Source: Primulina eburnea
Taxonomy: Eukaryota; Streptophyta; Magnoliopsida; Lamiales; Gesneriaceae
NCBI RefSeq assembly: GCF_022965805.1
Contig: NC_133105.1
Location: 4,154,001-4,218,000, forward strand
Reading direction: 5' to 3'
DNA length: 64,000 nt
In this document: in pieces, positions 47,592 through 59,893 of the stretch
Layout: every line of letters starts with the position of its first letter
Numbering within the stretch: the first letter of the stretch is position 1
Translations under genes and position numbers: made by a program
Notes under the pieces: generated by a model
Told to the model about the DNA's origin: nothing
Database searches by the model: none
Seen by the model: only the letters and a program-made list of their open reading frames with translations

Positions 47592-49170
47592 ATGGCGTTC
47601 TTCCCTCGTCATCGAATCCTTCTGTAACACCCCATGCAGTTGAAGAAGATTACGGACCCTTTTCAACTTGTTCCTCCACCGGTCAAGAGTACCAAACTGT
47701 TATTCTATTGGGAATATCCATCGATGTTCCGATGACTGAGACGTCGATAGGGGAATATCCAAGGAAGAGTGGTCCAGCCCGTCAATCTTCCCGTTCATGA
47801 TCGAGATATTTCGACGGAGAGGATCAATCTGTTTCTCCTGATTTGATGGAGGTTGACGAGGAAACCTATTAAGATTGAAACTTGGACCTAACTCAACCCC
47901 AAAAGCTAGCTCAAGAAGGGAGGATTGTCCAATCCCATATATACCACTCAAAAGTTATTTATCCAACCGATGTGTGACAATTAACACACCCCTCTCACGC
48001 CCAGGAATGAACATCTGGAGCGTGGAGTTTATAAATGACCCAATTATGGGCAGAACGGGTGGCCTAATTATAGGCAATCCAACACATAACGGTGGAACCC
48101 TGGCTCTGATACCATGTTAAGATTGGAACTTAGGCCTAACTCAACCCCAAAAGCTAGCTCAAGAGGGGAGGATTGTCCAAGCCAATATATACAACTCCCA
48201 AATTATTTATCCAACCGATGTGGGACATTTAACACACCCCTCACGCCCAGGAATGAACATCTGGAGCGTGGAGTTTACAAATGACCCAATTAAGGGCAGA
48301 ACGGGTGGCCTAATTATAGGCAGTCCAACACATAACGGTGAAACCCGGGCTCTGATACCATGTTAAGATTGGAATTTGGACCTAACTCAACCCCAAAAGC
48401 TAGCTCAAGGGGGGAGGATTGTCCAAGCCAATATATGTCACTCAAAGGTTATTTATCCAACCGATGTGGGACAATTAACACACCCCTCTCACGTCTAGGA
48501 ATGAACATCTGGAGCGTGGAGTTTACAAATAACCCAATTGGGCAGAATGGGTGGCTTAATTATAGGCAGTCCAATACATAACGGTGAAACCCGGGCTCTG
48601 ATACCATGTTAAGATTGGAAATTGGACCTAACTCAACCCCAAAAGCTAGCTCAAGGGGGGGGATTGTCCAAGCCAATATATGCCACTCAACCACGATTAT
48701 TTCATTTCGCCGAATACACAATCTGGAAGCGGTGTTGATCAGCCCCTCATGGTTCAGCCATTCATCGTGAAGAGGATTGGAGTATAAAAAAAATCTGCAG
48801 AGAAACGACAACGATGGTTCATCCAGGCTTCTGATAGGAAAACAATTAGTTCGGGACCATATCTTACCTTATATTGGAGAATTCGATGAAAAGCGAGGAA
48901 CAAAGCTAGTTGTGTGCGATGTGGACATAGGGACGGAACGCACTCTTGCTGAAGACCTGTGGAACTAAAAGTTTCATCCTTGTGAAAGGTTGGATGAATG
49001 CTTTTGTTAGGAGGCGAAAGTTGCATATGAAGACAATCAGGCTTAGGTGGGAAGAAAATGATGCAAGATTTGAGTTTACTATAAATCGGGCTTAGGTGGC
49101 AAGATTTGAGTTTACTATACTTCGCAGGACGCCCGAGACGTACGGAGGCATCAAAATTAGGCGGATAATG
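47592..49170 (+). pseudogene. B3-domain gene copy D, degenerate and TRIM-interrupted
   Basis: An older paralogue. ATGGCGTTCTTCCCTC at 47592, preceded by the conserved TATA region, is followed by a frame slip and then recognisable N-terminal text (DYGPFSTCSSTGQEYQTVIL, GISIDVPMTETS). A retroelement array occupies 47867-48690. The B3 part resumes at ~48780 with NDNDGSSRLLIGKQLVRDHI and FDEKRGTKLVVCDVD, and stops at ~48968. Further text (FILVKGWMNAFVRRR-like) is in other frames to ~49140. A segment containing GCAAGATTTGAGTTTACTAT is duplicated at ~49062-49123. Several frameshifts and stops exclude function. Confidence 0.85.
47867..48690 (-). mobile_element. Tandem TRIM retroelement array (four LTRs, three internal regions)
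   Basis: 120-bp LTRs lie at 47867-47986, 48115-48234 and 48361-48480, plus a truncated one at 48607-~48690. The 126-128-bp internal regions each end with GGCTCTGATACCA (48102-48114, 48348-48360, 48594-48606). This is the complement of TGGTATCAGAGCC, the tRNA-iMet primer-binding site, directly abutting an LTR, so the element lies on the minus strand. LTR edges read TGTTAA...CTTAACA there, and a purine-rich tract (GAGAGGGGTG) precedes the 3' LTRs. No coding capacity, as expected for terminal-repeat retrotransposons in miniature. Confidence 0.9.
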
Positions 49171-51300
49171 TTCTTTTGCAATTGTTTCTTTCTTGCTTTA
49201 GTATTTGAATGTCGGTTTGGATAGATGTTTGATGTTTCTCAACTTGTGATTGCTTTCTCAGGATCGAAATAGTAGTTTGATAGATGGTAAATAATTTTCA
49301 GATTGAACAATCCGGTTACATATTAATTTGAAGATACAATTTCGACACTTGGTTGTAAAAATGTTCTGATTTTTGTTGAGCGCGATCATGAGTGAATCCA
49401 TTGAAAACATCAACAATGACTTGAGAAGATGCAAGGAAAATTATAAAAACAGAGATATATTTTATTTCAATAGCAATTTAGTACAGAAGATGATACTCAA
49501 CAAAATGATACAAAAGTATATTGCATCTTCTAATACACAAACAATAAGAATACACGCATGACAAAGCATGCTCCTGATCAGAAGTGTAGTCCAAAAATTG
49601 GGAAAGGAAACCACATCTCTACTCAATCTCTTATGCTATTTTCACATCAAAAAGCGATAGCTGATGCAAGCATTTAGGCCTCAAGAGTCTCAGAAGTTGT
49701 GTATCAGGTAACCTAGGTAGGGGTAGTCAAACTAGGTAAATCATTCGAGTATAAATACTAATTAGTACAGATAATGATATCTCAAAGATGTACATAAAAA
49801 CCACCACACTTCATATGCAGATGGCACTGTTGGAAAATACATAGTAGTGTAGTTGCTTTTGTTTGATACCATGCCCGCTTGATCCATGCAAAAAGCCAAA
49901 GATTCTAATAGCTGCAGCAAATGACAGATATGGAAAGATGGAGACACTTCTTCCAATGTTCGTGTGGAGAGGGATGAGGGTTTTAGCTCCTGGATTAGCA
50001 TAGACTATATGGGTTCGGAGGGGTTACCATGCCCAAACACATAGATTTTCATAATAGATCCTTGGATATAGGTAAGAAAGCGCTAAAGCATAAGCAATGA
50101 ACCATAAAAAAACATCAGTAAACTCAACGCAACCATGAACTCTTCAATAAAGTTGTAGTCTTCAAAGAATTTTTGAGAAGAACATCCAAATAAACTGAAT
50201 CTCAAAATTAATCTTGGCCAACTATTGACATCATTCTAACTTACTACTAAGACACAAGGAAAAATCACAAGAAATATGTTAGAAAGGAAAAACATGCTCA
50301 AAGAGCAATATCATTTGAACATCCGAATGTAATTTCCAAGTGAGAATTTTGTCCCAAAATACTAAATCCAAAGCGCCTGAATGTTGAATCCATTTGGAGT
50401 TAATGGGAAACACTATAATTATTAATCTTATACTCTAAACAGATCCAATGTAGACATTGGATATATTCATTCTAAATCGCAGAGAAAAACAGTACTATCA
50501 AAGCTAATCATCTAACATTGATTTCACCGGACAATGCGTAAAATAAGAGAAGAGTTTTGAATTCAGGATCTCAGATAAGCTTGTGATTTATCATCAATTC
50601 CTCGAAAGAAATTGCAGACAGACAGCGTGTATATTGTTAACATCACAGATCCAACGCTTGGCAAAACCAATTAAGGAAGATTTCAATTCAAAACTAAAAA
50701 ACGGAGGAAAGCATCTCAGAATAAAATTCCCCATGAGTTTTCTTCACAGAAAATCATAGTGCAAGGATAACAATTTAATTCAAGCTCATCATCGATGCTC
50801 ATCCTCAATTCGGAAAAAGAAAACCCATTAAAAACATATTAAATTAACAAGGTTTAAACAATCAAAAAGATTTTTTTTTTAAAAAAATGTACATGACAGG
50901 ATCTCAGGTGGTATTCTTATCTTCAATTCCGTGGGAAAACATCAGATAGATAACGCAGTTTTTGAACTTCATTGCATCATCGATCCAACCCAAATATTAA
51001 TTATTACAAAATTAAAAATGACAAACTAAACAGAGATGCAAGTCGGAGCGAAGCAATGGTGACCTTAGAACTCCGACTTTGTTGACGTTTAAGAAGTGAT
51101 GAAGAAAAAACCCTAGAGTATTTGTTCCGAATTGGGCTTCTGATACCTAATAGCGAGCCCCATTTACCAGGTCAATAGAGCCCAATATAGGAGCACTCGA
51201 CCTTTCCGCTCAGCCCATTTTAATAGCCTAATATTTCTGGGTCAACATTAGACCAGCCCAAACAATCAGCATCCATATTTCACCCATTCCTGTTGGAAAC
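49171..51300. other. Region with no supported protein gene; possible non-coding transcript
   Basis: More balanced composition than the surrounding spacers, but only short unconvincing ORFs. On the minus strand a leader-like segment starts at ~51115 (CTAGGGTTTTTTCTTC), resembling the 5' UTR of housekeeping plant genes and divergent from the eL33 gene. No coding exon was found downstream of it. Confidence 0.35.
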
Positions 51301-51538
51301 CGAAAAGGATAGGAATGGATAAACCCTAACCGAAATTAAACCCCCAAATATGGCAACAATTCAGTTGGTAAAATAAGCGGGCCTATACTGGGCCTCAAGA
51401 AGAATGTAACTGGACCAGCCCAACCCATTTCAGAGGCTATTTTTCTTATATTCACCCTTAATCTCCATTGGTAGGGTAATAGGGTTTCTGCCACTTCCCT
51501 TTCTTTCAGCTCCAATCCGAAGCATCCTTTCTGCCACA
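51301..51538 (+). promoter_or_regulatory. Promoter/leader of the eL33 gene with telo-box and TGGGCY words
   Basis: AAACCCTAA at 51321-51329, GGGCC words near 51380-51395, AGCCCAACCC near 51417, and a pyrimidine-rich leader with AGGGTTTC at 51481. These are the usual features of plant ribosomal-protein promoters. Confidence 0.6.
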
Positions 51539-52193
<655 letters not shown>

Positions 52194-53509
52194 GGTGATC
52201 ATCTCAAACTTATTGTTAAGTGGCTCTTCTGGATGTACAATAGTCCGATATGATGTTTAATGAAATTGTTTTCTCTTCATATAATTGCCTTGGTGACACT
52301 GATCCTTAAATTGAGAGAGTCAAAATATATGCAATTATTATCATCGAGGTGATTCGTCATATGTAGTGCAGTGAACTGATCTACCAATCTACCAGTGGTG
52401 GTGGTCTTAAATAACTCGTTTGTTTTGGGATTTTCTAGGATATGATCTTAGTGTTTGACAAATTTCAAAGCATAAAAAATGTCAACATAGCGTCTAGTTG
52501 GTAAGTTCTGTTTCTTTGTTGGATGGTGAAAAATTATGTGAGGTAAATTAAATGCTATAGTAATCAGTGGAAAAACAACTCCCTTGACATTGCATTGTTC
52601 CTAGCAAAACATTTTTTTTTAATTCTTCCTTGAGATGTTGGAAACCCCTAATTATAGATGACCTGTGGACTGTGGTGACGTAGGATTACAGTGATGGAGT
52701 GAGTATATTAGGCATTTCTCAATTTCCATGTGCTCTTGTTTAAATTTCAACTGGTGTTTGGCCTTGATGTGCATATTCGGCTTTTAGAAGGGGTTTTGTT
52801 TTTGTTTTTTCATTTCCGTCAAGGCTGAGTTCTTAATGAAGGTATTCTTTCCCTACTTCTGCAGTGATTCTATAGCTCTGGCTGGTTTTAGTTTGGGGAG
52901 AGAGGAGCACAAAAGGCCAAGTCCTGAAGATGATAAAGCTGGTTTCACGTCCTTGGAAAATTTTGTTATGCGACTTTATTTTCCTTTCCTAATAGAACAA
53001 GTTATGTCTTCATTAAATCACACAACAGCTTTACTTTTATTTTCTGTTTTTTATGGATTTATTTTCGTTGAAGCGTCAATACATTTATTTAGAGGAAGCC
53101 AAGCTTTCCGTCTCCGTTGCTTATTTGACCCAAGGTATGATCATGGCCCTGGAATCAATTAAATCTTTTTATACAATGTGTGGAGGAAATTTCTATATAC
53201 CTAAACAAACTTGCCACTAGACCGGTTACACTGTTACTCGTTAAACTAACTATATTCATTTTTAAAAATATGGCAAAACTAGTGAACTTAAATATACTTA
53301 TTGACATCTTTTCTAAACTAACATAATATATTCATTTTCGTGTCGATTTTATTTTCAAAGGCACTAATTTATATATCACATATTTGTGAATTAATGATAG
53401 CCAATTGGCGTTAAAATCTCAAATGGGTAGGAATCTCAAATGTTACGTTAAAATCTTAGATTACTTATTCCAATCCAGAAAGGAAAAAAATTTGTTCCTG
53501 AAAAGAGTC
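52194..53509. other. eL33 3' flank and spacer
   Basis: A 108-residue ORF at 52836-53162 has no recognised motif. Otherwise nothing is seen. Confidence 0.45.
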
Positions 53510-54126
53510 TCACGGTGTGTCCGATCCGTCTTTATGAGCAGTCAAACCTTCCCGTAACAAGTAGGACACTGCGAACATCTGATTCTCCTTGTAGAAACCG
53601 GGATCTTGATCTACGTTGCAAGTGGGGCACGCGATATCCCCTCTTCCTGCGCATTCTGCACAGACGACAACATACTTGAACAAAAAATTCAAAAATCAGA
53701 TAGGCAGCAAAATTGGGGTTGGTATTAACTAAAAACGTTCAAATACATCTCCGAAACCACAGTGGCCTGTTCTTTTTTCCTCTCCCATACCTGAGCCATT
53801 TTCAATTAATTCCGAATGAGGAATGATGGTCCGTGTTTCTTTAATTATGAGGTGTAAAAAGTACAGGGAACTCGGACCTTAAATCCAGCTCCCACACTCG
53901 AAGCTCAGGTCCCTTGTCTTTCCCATCAATTTCGCCACCAAGGTATGGTTCTTTTTCAGTTTTCACATCCCTCTCCTCAAAAAAACTTTCAATAGTTCCC
54001 ACATAAACATTACACTTTTCTACTGCACGAATCTTCCATGTTCGAGCAGGACGGCTTCCCAGCAGCAACGATGACCGACATGATCTATCAGTAAGCTCTC
54101 GAATTTCCACCTCATCCAACACAGGC
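53510..54126 (-). pseudogene. DnaJ-type (CxxCxGxG) zinc-finger protein, 3' fragment
   Basis: Exon 53865-54126 (acceptor CGCAG) encodes PVLDEVEIRELTDRSCRSSL and a segment ending WELDLRSEFP. Exon 53674 down to 53510 continues in frame with YVVVCAECAGRGDIACPTCN and DQDPGFYKENQMF. CAECAGRG is a DnaJ-type cysteine motif and CPTC a second. The expected next motif is out of frame: CAGTGTCCTACTTGTTACGG would read QCPTCYG, but an extra base shifts it, and a second shift restores AHKDGSD before a stop. The resemblance is to plant chloroplast BSD2/DnaJ-related zinc-finger proteins (inference). Neither the 5' exons nor the last Cys motif are present, so this is a decayed partial copy. Confidence 0.6.
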
Positions 54127-55295
54127 CTGCGTTTCAGTGAACCTCAATCATAAAGTGGCTATATGTGACCATAACAAGCCGTGTGGCAAAATTAGAATAT
54201 TTCAAAAAATAATAAAGTCCTATAAGCAAAAGGCAGCCAACGGCAAGGCAATTCAGAGAATGAATTGAGTCAAATGTAAGATCCCAAGTAGAAGTCAAGA
54301 GCAGAGAAGATGAATTTGGCTCACAATACCATTGTTTTTCAATCATCAACCATCAAACATAATCTATGGATGCGGAAGAGTAAAAGTACTAACAGTTCCA
54401 TTCACTTAGAAACAATTTGGTCCCATCAAATTTTCTTCCTTTACTACTAAATAAAGCATAATCACAGACCACCATCTAAAAAAATAACCCACCTGTGATC
54501 TGTACAGTATTTTACCATATGTTTCCTCTTCATCGCCTTCCATATAAGTCAGATGTAAGCTCAAATTTCATTCAACAAAGTATCTAAATTTCAGCACCTA
54601 AGGAATTTCATCTCCTTAGATGCCCGTAATACGCTTCTTGAGGATGACCAATGTCTTGTTCTACTGTCAATTTAGTAGATCCATAGGATATTTCAGAAAA
54701 AAAGATTAAAACTAAATATATAGAACAAAAGAAAATCGATATGAATATTTATATTGCTCGACTTAACGATTATTTATATTGCTCAGGCTCGACGATGCTT
54801 CATGCCTCAACCAAGACAGAAATCCTCCGTTGTATGGAACAATAATTTATGGCAATGCAAACAAATCATGGAAGATTGTTTATTTGGAGACATCCATGTT
54901 AAAATAACTATAATTTCAGGAATGTGAAATTCATGTTTCAGTTGTGCTGGATACATTAATCCCTCAAATACAACCAGCTTAAATTGAATTTAAGCTGCAG
55001 TTTTTTTCTTTGTCAGCAATTGAATTTTCAAGTGCTTAGATTTTTAATGGACATTTATTTTTGTGAAACCAAATTTCCCAAATCAACAGTATGATCACAC
55101 GTATTTTTTATTTGGGTCATCATGATCTCGAGTTTTTTTCTTTATTATGCATCTATATCCAACTTTTCATCTAACATATTCTATCATTATATTTTATTTT
55201 CTATGGATAATTATTTTTGAAATAGGATATTTTTTATATAAACTTGTAACCAATATTCGAAATATTTATAGTAATTTACATAATTTATAATTGTT
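54127..55295. other. Spacer
   Basis: May include a remnant intron of the DnaJ-type fragment. No further exon is convincing. Confidence 0.4.
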
Positions 55296-55303
55296 ATCTG
55301 GAT

Positions 55304-55811
55304 TAGGATGTAAACGAACCAAACTGTTTGTGAGCTATTCGAAACTCGATTCGATAAAAGCTCGTTTGAGCATGTTTAATGAGGCTCGTTAAGATAAACA
55401 AACCAAACTCAAGCTTTACAGTATTCGGCTCGTTAGCCCGTGAACATGTTCGTTGGTAATTTCATGAATAATCTTTTAGATGAAAAAATAATAGTTTTGA
55501 TATTTGATTTATTGATTTTGCATATTATTTATGAAATATATAGAAAAATCTATTAAATTTATTTATTATAATAAATTTACAAATTTTGATAAGAATAATA
55601 TATTTTTCTATAATGTACTTTTTAATTAATTTAATAAAAATTTAAATGTATAATTCATATTTATTAAGCTTATTTAGGCTCGATAAAGGTTTGAATAAGC
55701 TCGTGAGCCATGCATATATTCGTTAAATAAAGCTCGAGCTCGGGCCGATTATAAACAAACCAAACTCAAACATTCAAGAGTTCGGCTCGGCTCGAGTAGA
55801 TTATATCCCTA
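55304..55811. mobile_element. hAT-like MITE with 8-bp target duplication
   Basis: Ends TAGGATGTAAACGAACC and GATTATATCCCTA (complement TAGGGATATAATC) are imperfect inverted repeats. ATCTGGAT is directly repeated at 55296-55303 and 55812-55819. The interior has AGCTCGTTTGAGC / GGCTCGTTA words and an AT-rich centre. The 8-bp duplication points to hAT. 508 bp. Confidence 0.85.
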
Positions 55812-55819
55812 ATCTGGAT

Positions 55820-56583
55820 GATGTAGATTTTTATTAAAAAAATAAAGATACAGTTATATTAAAATTTTGGTAATTTTTATAGATAATATGTGAATTTTAA
55901 ATTTTCTGCCTGAATAATGTGGCAATTATATTAAATTTGACCAATGCTGGAGACCTGTGTAATTTATGATTAAATGGATTAATGGAATGGCCCAAAAGTG
56001 GTAGCTCAATCCTGCCTTGATACCAACTTTTAGGCCCACAGACACACATGCACTCAGTCTCATACTCAGTGTATATATTTGGACGTGGCATTTGCTGCTC
56101 AACGTTACAATTCTGACTGCTTGAATCGCTTCAAATTCCTCTGTTTTGAACTCAAGTGTTCAAGCGGAAACAGCTTGATCTTGGTCCGAAGCTCCCTCTT
56201 CTGGTAAATTCTCTTATGATTCTTGTTATGAGGAATTCAAAAATTTTTCCTCTCAATTTTTTGATTTGTTGGAATATTTGGTTTTGCTGTGCGGGATTTT
56301 TGGTTTCCACTGCTTTCTTTAATTTCAATAACATATCATAAAAATGGATTCACGGAACTTAGAGTTTTCCCAAAAAGAAAAAAATGGGTCTAGAAGACTG
56401 GAAATTAATTAGTGCAGTTTTTATTTCAAGTATATGTGTCCGAGGGAACTTTTCATGAAGCCCTGTGATTAGATTGATATATGGCTTCATGACTTGATTT
56501 ACACAAATTTTGAATGCTCTTTCTGGTGATTCGAAATCGTAGTTTATGGTATCAGTTGAATGTTGATGTTTTGCTAGGGAAGG
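55820..56583 (+). promoter_or_regulatory. Promoter and 5' UTR (with intron) of HAKAI
   Basis: A likely 5' UTR exon lies at about 56100-56203, ending at donor CTG|GTAAATT. An acceptor TTTTGCTAG ends at 56577, six bases before the ATG. No upstream coding frame is seen. Confidence 0.45.
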
Positions 56584-58093
56584 ATGTTTAAGATTCGGTT
56601 TAGCAAGCCAGACAGTGAAAGTGATGGTAGTACAAAACCTGTGCCTTCAGACGCTGTAACAGTCGCCTGCCCTGATCATCTAGTCTTAGCTGATCTTCCT
56701 GTTGCCAAGGGCCTCGGATCAGCAAGTGCGACTGCCGTTACCAAGATAGTTGGTCGAAGATCACGTCGTCAGCTCGGCGAGCGGGTTCATTTTTGCCTCA
56801 GTTGTGACTTCCCCATTTCCATCTATGGGCGCCTGGTATGTATTAGAGTTCATATACTTCTCTCCTATGTATGTACTTTTGAGTTTTCAAGGATTCTAAG
56901 CTTCAGAACTCCTTAGCAGGCTCTTTTTGTTAGAGATTAGTTTTTCCGCAATTAGAAAACATATTCTGATGTTAACCTGCTTTGTAATACTTCAGAAAAT
57001 GCAGCAATTGTCGCTGCATACATGTTAAATCATCTTTAATCAAATAGCAGCTGGTGTAGGAACTAAATGATAACAGGAACAAAATCATATAATGTCTCCG
57101 CCTGTTTGCTCCCATGCATTGGCACTTTTGGTCGGGGCAGCAACTTTTGCAAGACAAATATAGAATGCACGTGTGTTCGGAAGAATTTCCAGTATCATTT
57201 GGGATTCTATACATCTTATGTGTTAGTCGTTACTCTTTGTTTCTGCAGTCTTACCAGTTTCTGGTGTGACACTCATGCCATCTTTGTTCAGTTTTGTTTT
57301 GTAAGGACAAAGATAATAATATCTTATAAAATGAATTGGTCTCATGTTTGTGCTCTCTTATGTCATTGCAGAGCCCCTGTGAGCATGCCCTCTGTTTGGA
57401 CTGTGCTAGGAGTGATTCTCTTTGCTTCATGTAAGCCTATTTAGTTTTTAGTCTGCTAACTCTTTTGGCATGATATAGTTGATCTGCATAACTTTTTGGT
57501 CTCGGAGTGAAATGTGCAAGCACACTGTACTATTCCTTTCTATGACAGGCATTATGAGAGTAATTCTGTCTAGTTTTTGTACACAATAATTATATCTAAA
57601 GAAAAAAACTGTTCACTTATTGTCCAATTCCCATTATTATAATTCTTTCTCAAATGGTGAATATATTAACCTTGAAGACTTTGTTTGCAATTTCAGGCTA
57701 GTTGATGCATTTTTTTACCATTTTTGTTTCTTCCTGGTACACAGTTGTGATGAACGTATTCTGAAGATTCAAACAATCAAAAGGACTGGTGTCTTCATAT
57801 GTGCAATGCCTTACTGTTTCAAGTCATTTTTAGGAAAAACTGAATTTGAGTCACATATTAACAAGAATCATGCTTCCAATCATCCCAACAAGAAACAAGA
57901 AGGAAATTATCCAACTTTTCGTGCAACCCCTGGACATGTCTTTTCTCCTCTTGCAGCTACGCAGTTTCATAATCATGAAGACGAAAGCCAGCACCCCATG
58001 ACAATGCAACACTTTCCCGAACAACTGGCGGAACAAACCTTGCCTCTTCCACCACCTCTGTTACCAGCTTCTGGTCTCTCACAGCCAAAATGA
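56584..58093 (+). CDS. HAKAI: HAKAI-type E3 ubiquitin ligase (m6A writer-associated)
   Basis: Three coding exons, 56584-56835, 57372-57430 and 57745-58093, give 219 residues. RING finger: C71, C74, C87, H89, C92, C95, C102, C105 (HFCLSCDFPISIYGRLSPCE, then HALCLDCARSD and LCFICDERI). It is followed by a C2H2 finger C123, C128, H141, H146 (VFICAMPYCFKSFLGKTEFE). This RING plus C2H2 order is the Hakai-type dimeric phosphotyrosine-binding module. The plant protein works with MTA, MTB, FIP37 and VIRILIZER in mRNA N6-methyladenosine deposition. The tail is His/Gln/Pro-rich and ends at SGLSQPK, shorter than I remember for Arabidopsis HAKAI. Sequence just after the stop reads EVERTPMEAASACDMGCD in another frame, so a 3' frameshift is possible. 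Convergent with the Josephin gene. Confidence 0.93.
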
Positions 58094-58615
58094 GGTGGAA
58101 CGTACTCCGATGGAAGCAGCTTCAGCTTGCGATATGGGGTGTGATATAGTAGACTTTTTATTTATGATCTAGAGAACAGGGTCTCTTTTCGCCTCAAACT
58201 AGAATGATTGAAACTGGAAATTCCATGACTTGTACTTTCATTTTGGAGAATGTGTTGGATGCACTAAAAGCACAGTAAAGTAGCATCCAAAAGTGGCATA
58301 AGAGGGGAAAAAGGAAAAGAAAAAGACTTCGTACAAAGGTTTGCATCTGACCAAAGCTAGAAGGCTTGTTCAAGAACATTACTTACATCGTGTAATTTTT
58401 TTTAACAATCCGTACATCATGTTAGCTCCAAAACCATTCAACGTAGAATAAATATTCAAATTGGCTGCCATCTTATTTGGAAAAAAATATATGCATGGTA
58501 AAAAATCCCCAGTTATAATCATCATCCTCGTAATAGTTTTTCTTTTTAGTTTTATTGTACGAATAAAAATGTACAGAGCAACCAAGAAGCCATCTTTCAC
58601 CACAAACACTTCCTC
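58094..58615. other. Spacer between convergent HAKAI and Josephin genes
   Basis: About 520 bp holding both 3' UTRs. An alternative reading frame of HAKAI may extend to about 58178. Confidence 0.5.
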
Positions 58616-59893
58616 TCATGCATGTTCTGCACCATTGTTCTTATTTTCACTTTCTGCGGGGGCAGGTCGTGTTTCAATCACTGGTGAAGAATCCATCAAA
58701 CTCGCAGCTATTGCAGCTTTCAAATCCTCATCTTCATCATCTTGAAGCATTTCTGCTTCATCATGTTCGATGTGGTGATCAGAACGCTGTTGATCAGCTC
58801 CTTGATGGGTTCTCGGGGTTGAGTTGCAGGACTTGGTGATCCGCTGTGCATCTTCAGGCGACAGCCACTGCCCGTAACCATTGGAAGCTTCTGAGGATGA
58901 GATGGGACACTCCTTCGGAAAATTACCCCTCACAAGAAAAATACTCCAGCCAAAGCCCTTCAAAGAGTCTAGGTATGCTGAAAGGTAAAACTTTGAGAGA
59001 TGCTCGGGTGCTGGGTAGAGACTGTCAAAATTGTACCACTCTTCATTCACTTTTCTAATGCAAAACCAATGATCTTGCAAGTGGCATATAAATGCATTTT
59101 CCATTTCGGGGTCTATCTGGGCTGGCTCAGCCACAGGACTGTCCAGGGGAATGACTTCCAAACCCCACACCTCCAATGCTTTTTCCACTACCTGCAACCG
59201 AAATATTTCAATCACTTGGAAATTTGGTACGATGATTGTTAAAGTAGATACAAGAAGTGTTCAGCATAGTATAGACTACGCCAAGTAGTTTAAAAGATTG
59301 TGACTAGCATTTAGCAGCTTAAAATAAGGAACTCCAAAACGAAAATCTACGAACCACAAGACAACCAAAATTGTTGATTTCCAATGAGTATCTCATAGTA
59401 ATAACGTTCTACCAAAAAAGACAATCACAAAATCTGAGAGACTCGACAAGTCACAAAGAAAAAGAACATCATATAATATAATCTATGAAAAATTATCATC
59501 CAACAAACATGGCATGAGTTGGCAAGGCCAACATCAAATATGACATATTACTTCTCAGTACCAAAAACAAACACGTCATACTCCTAGGTCAAATAATTCG
59601 ATTCTGCAAAACAAAATAGCTAAAAGGATGAAAACCTGGATGCTAAAATCTCCATCGAGGGAAACGTTGTGCGAGAGGTCTGGGAGAAAATCTCCGGTGA
59701 CGGAACCAAGCATCATCTGCCGCTCGGTGCGATCGAGATCGGAAGCGACGGCCGCCAAATCGAACTCTGAGAAGAAGGGTCCCTGCAAAACCGTGTTCAC
59801 GCAATGCACTGCGCATAGTTTCGACTCTTGTACCTCGTGGTACAACATCCCCCCATTGCTCGCCCCACCACCATCTTCCGAATAGCTATCCAT
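58616..59893 (-). CDS. ATXN3: Ataxin-3 homologue, Josephin-domain deubiquitinase
   Basis: Two exons, 59636-59893 and 58616-59191, give 277 residues. The Josephin cysteine protease domain spans ~17-190. The catalytic Cys is C27 in QESKLCAVHCVNTVLQG, the His is H127 in LQDHWFCIRKV, and the third position is D142 in WYNFDSLYP (human ataxin-3 has Asn there). A ubiquitin-interacting motif follows at ~247-258 (DEDLKAAIAASLMDSS). There is no polyglutamine tract. Known role: trims or edits ubiquitin chains, working with the CDC48/p97 pathway. The intron lies between the catalytic Cys and His halves. The start is the only upstream Met giving the canonical N-terminus. Confidence 0.95.

Noticed and set aside
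52836..53162. 108-residue ORF downstream of eL33
   Set aside because: No motif, and composition resembles spacer; hydrophobic stretches alone are not evidence.
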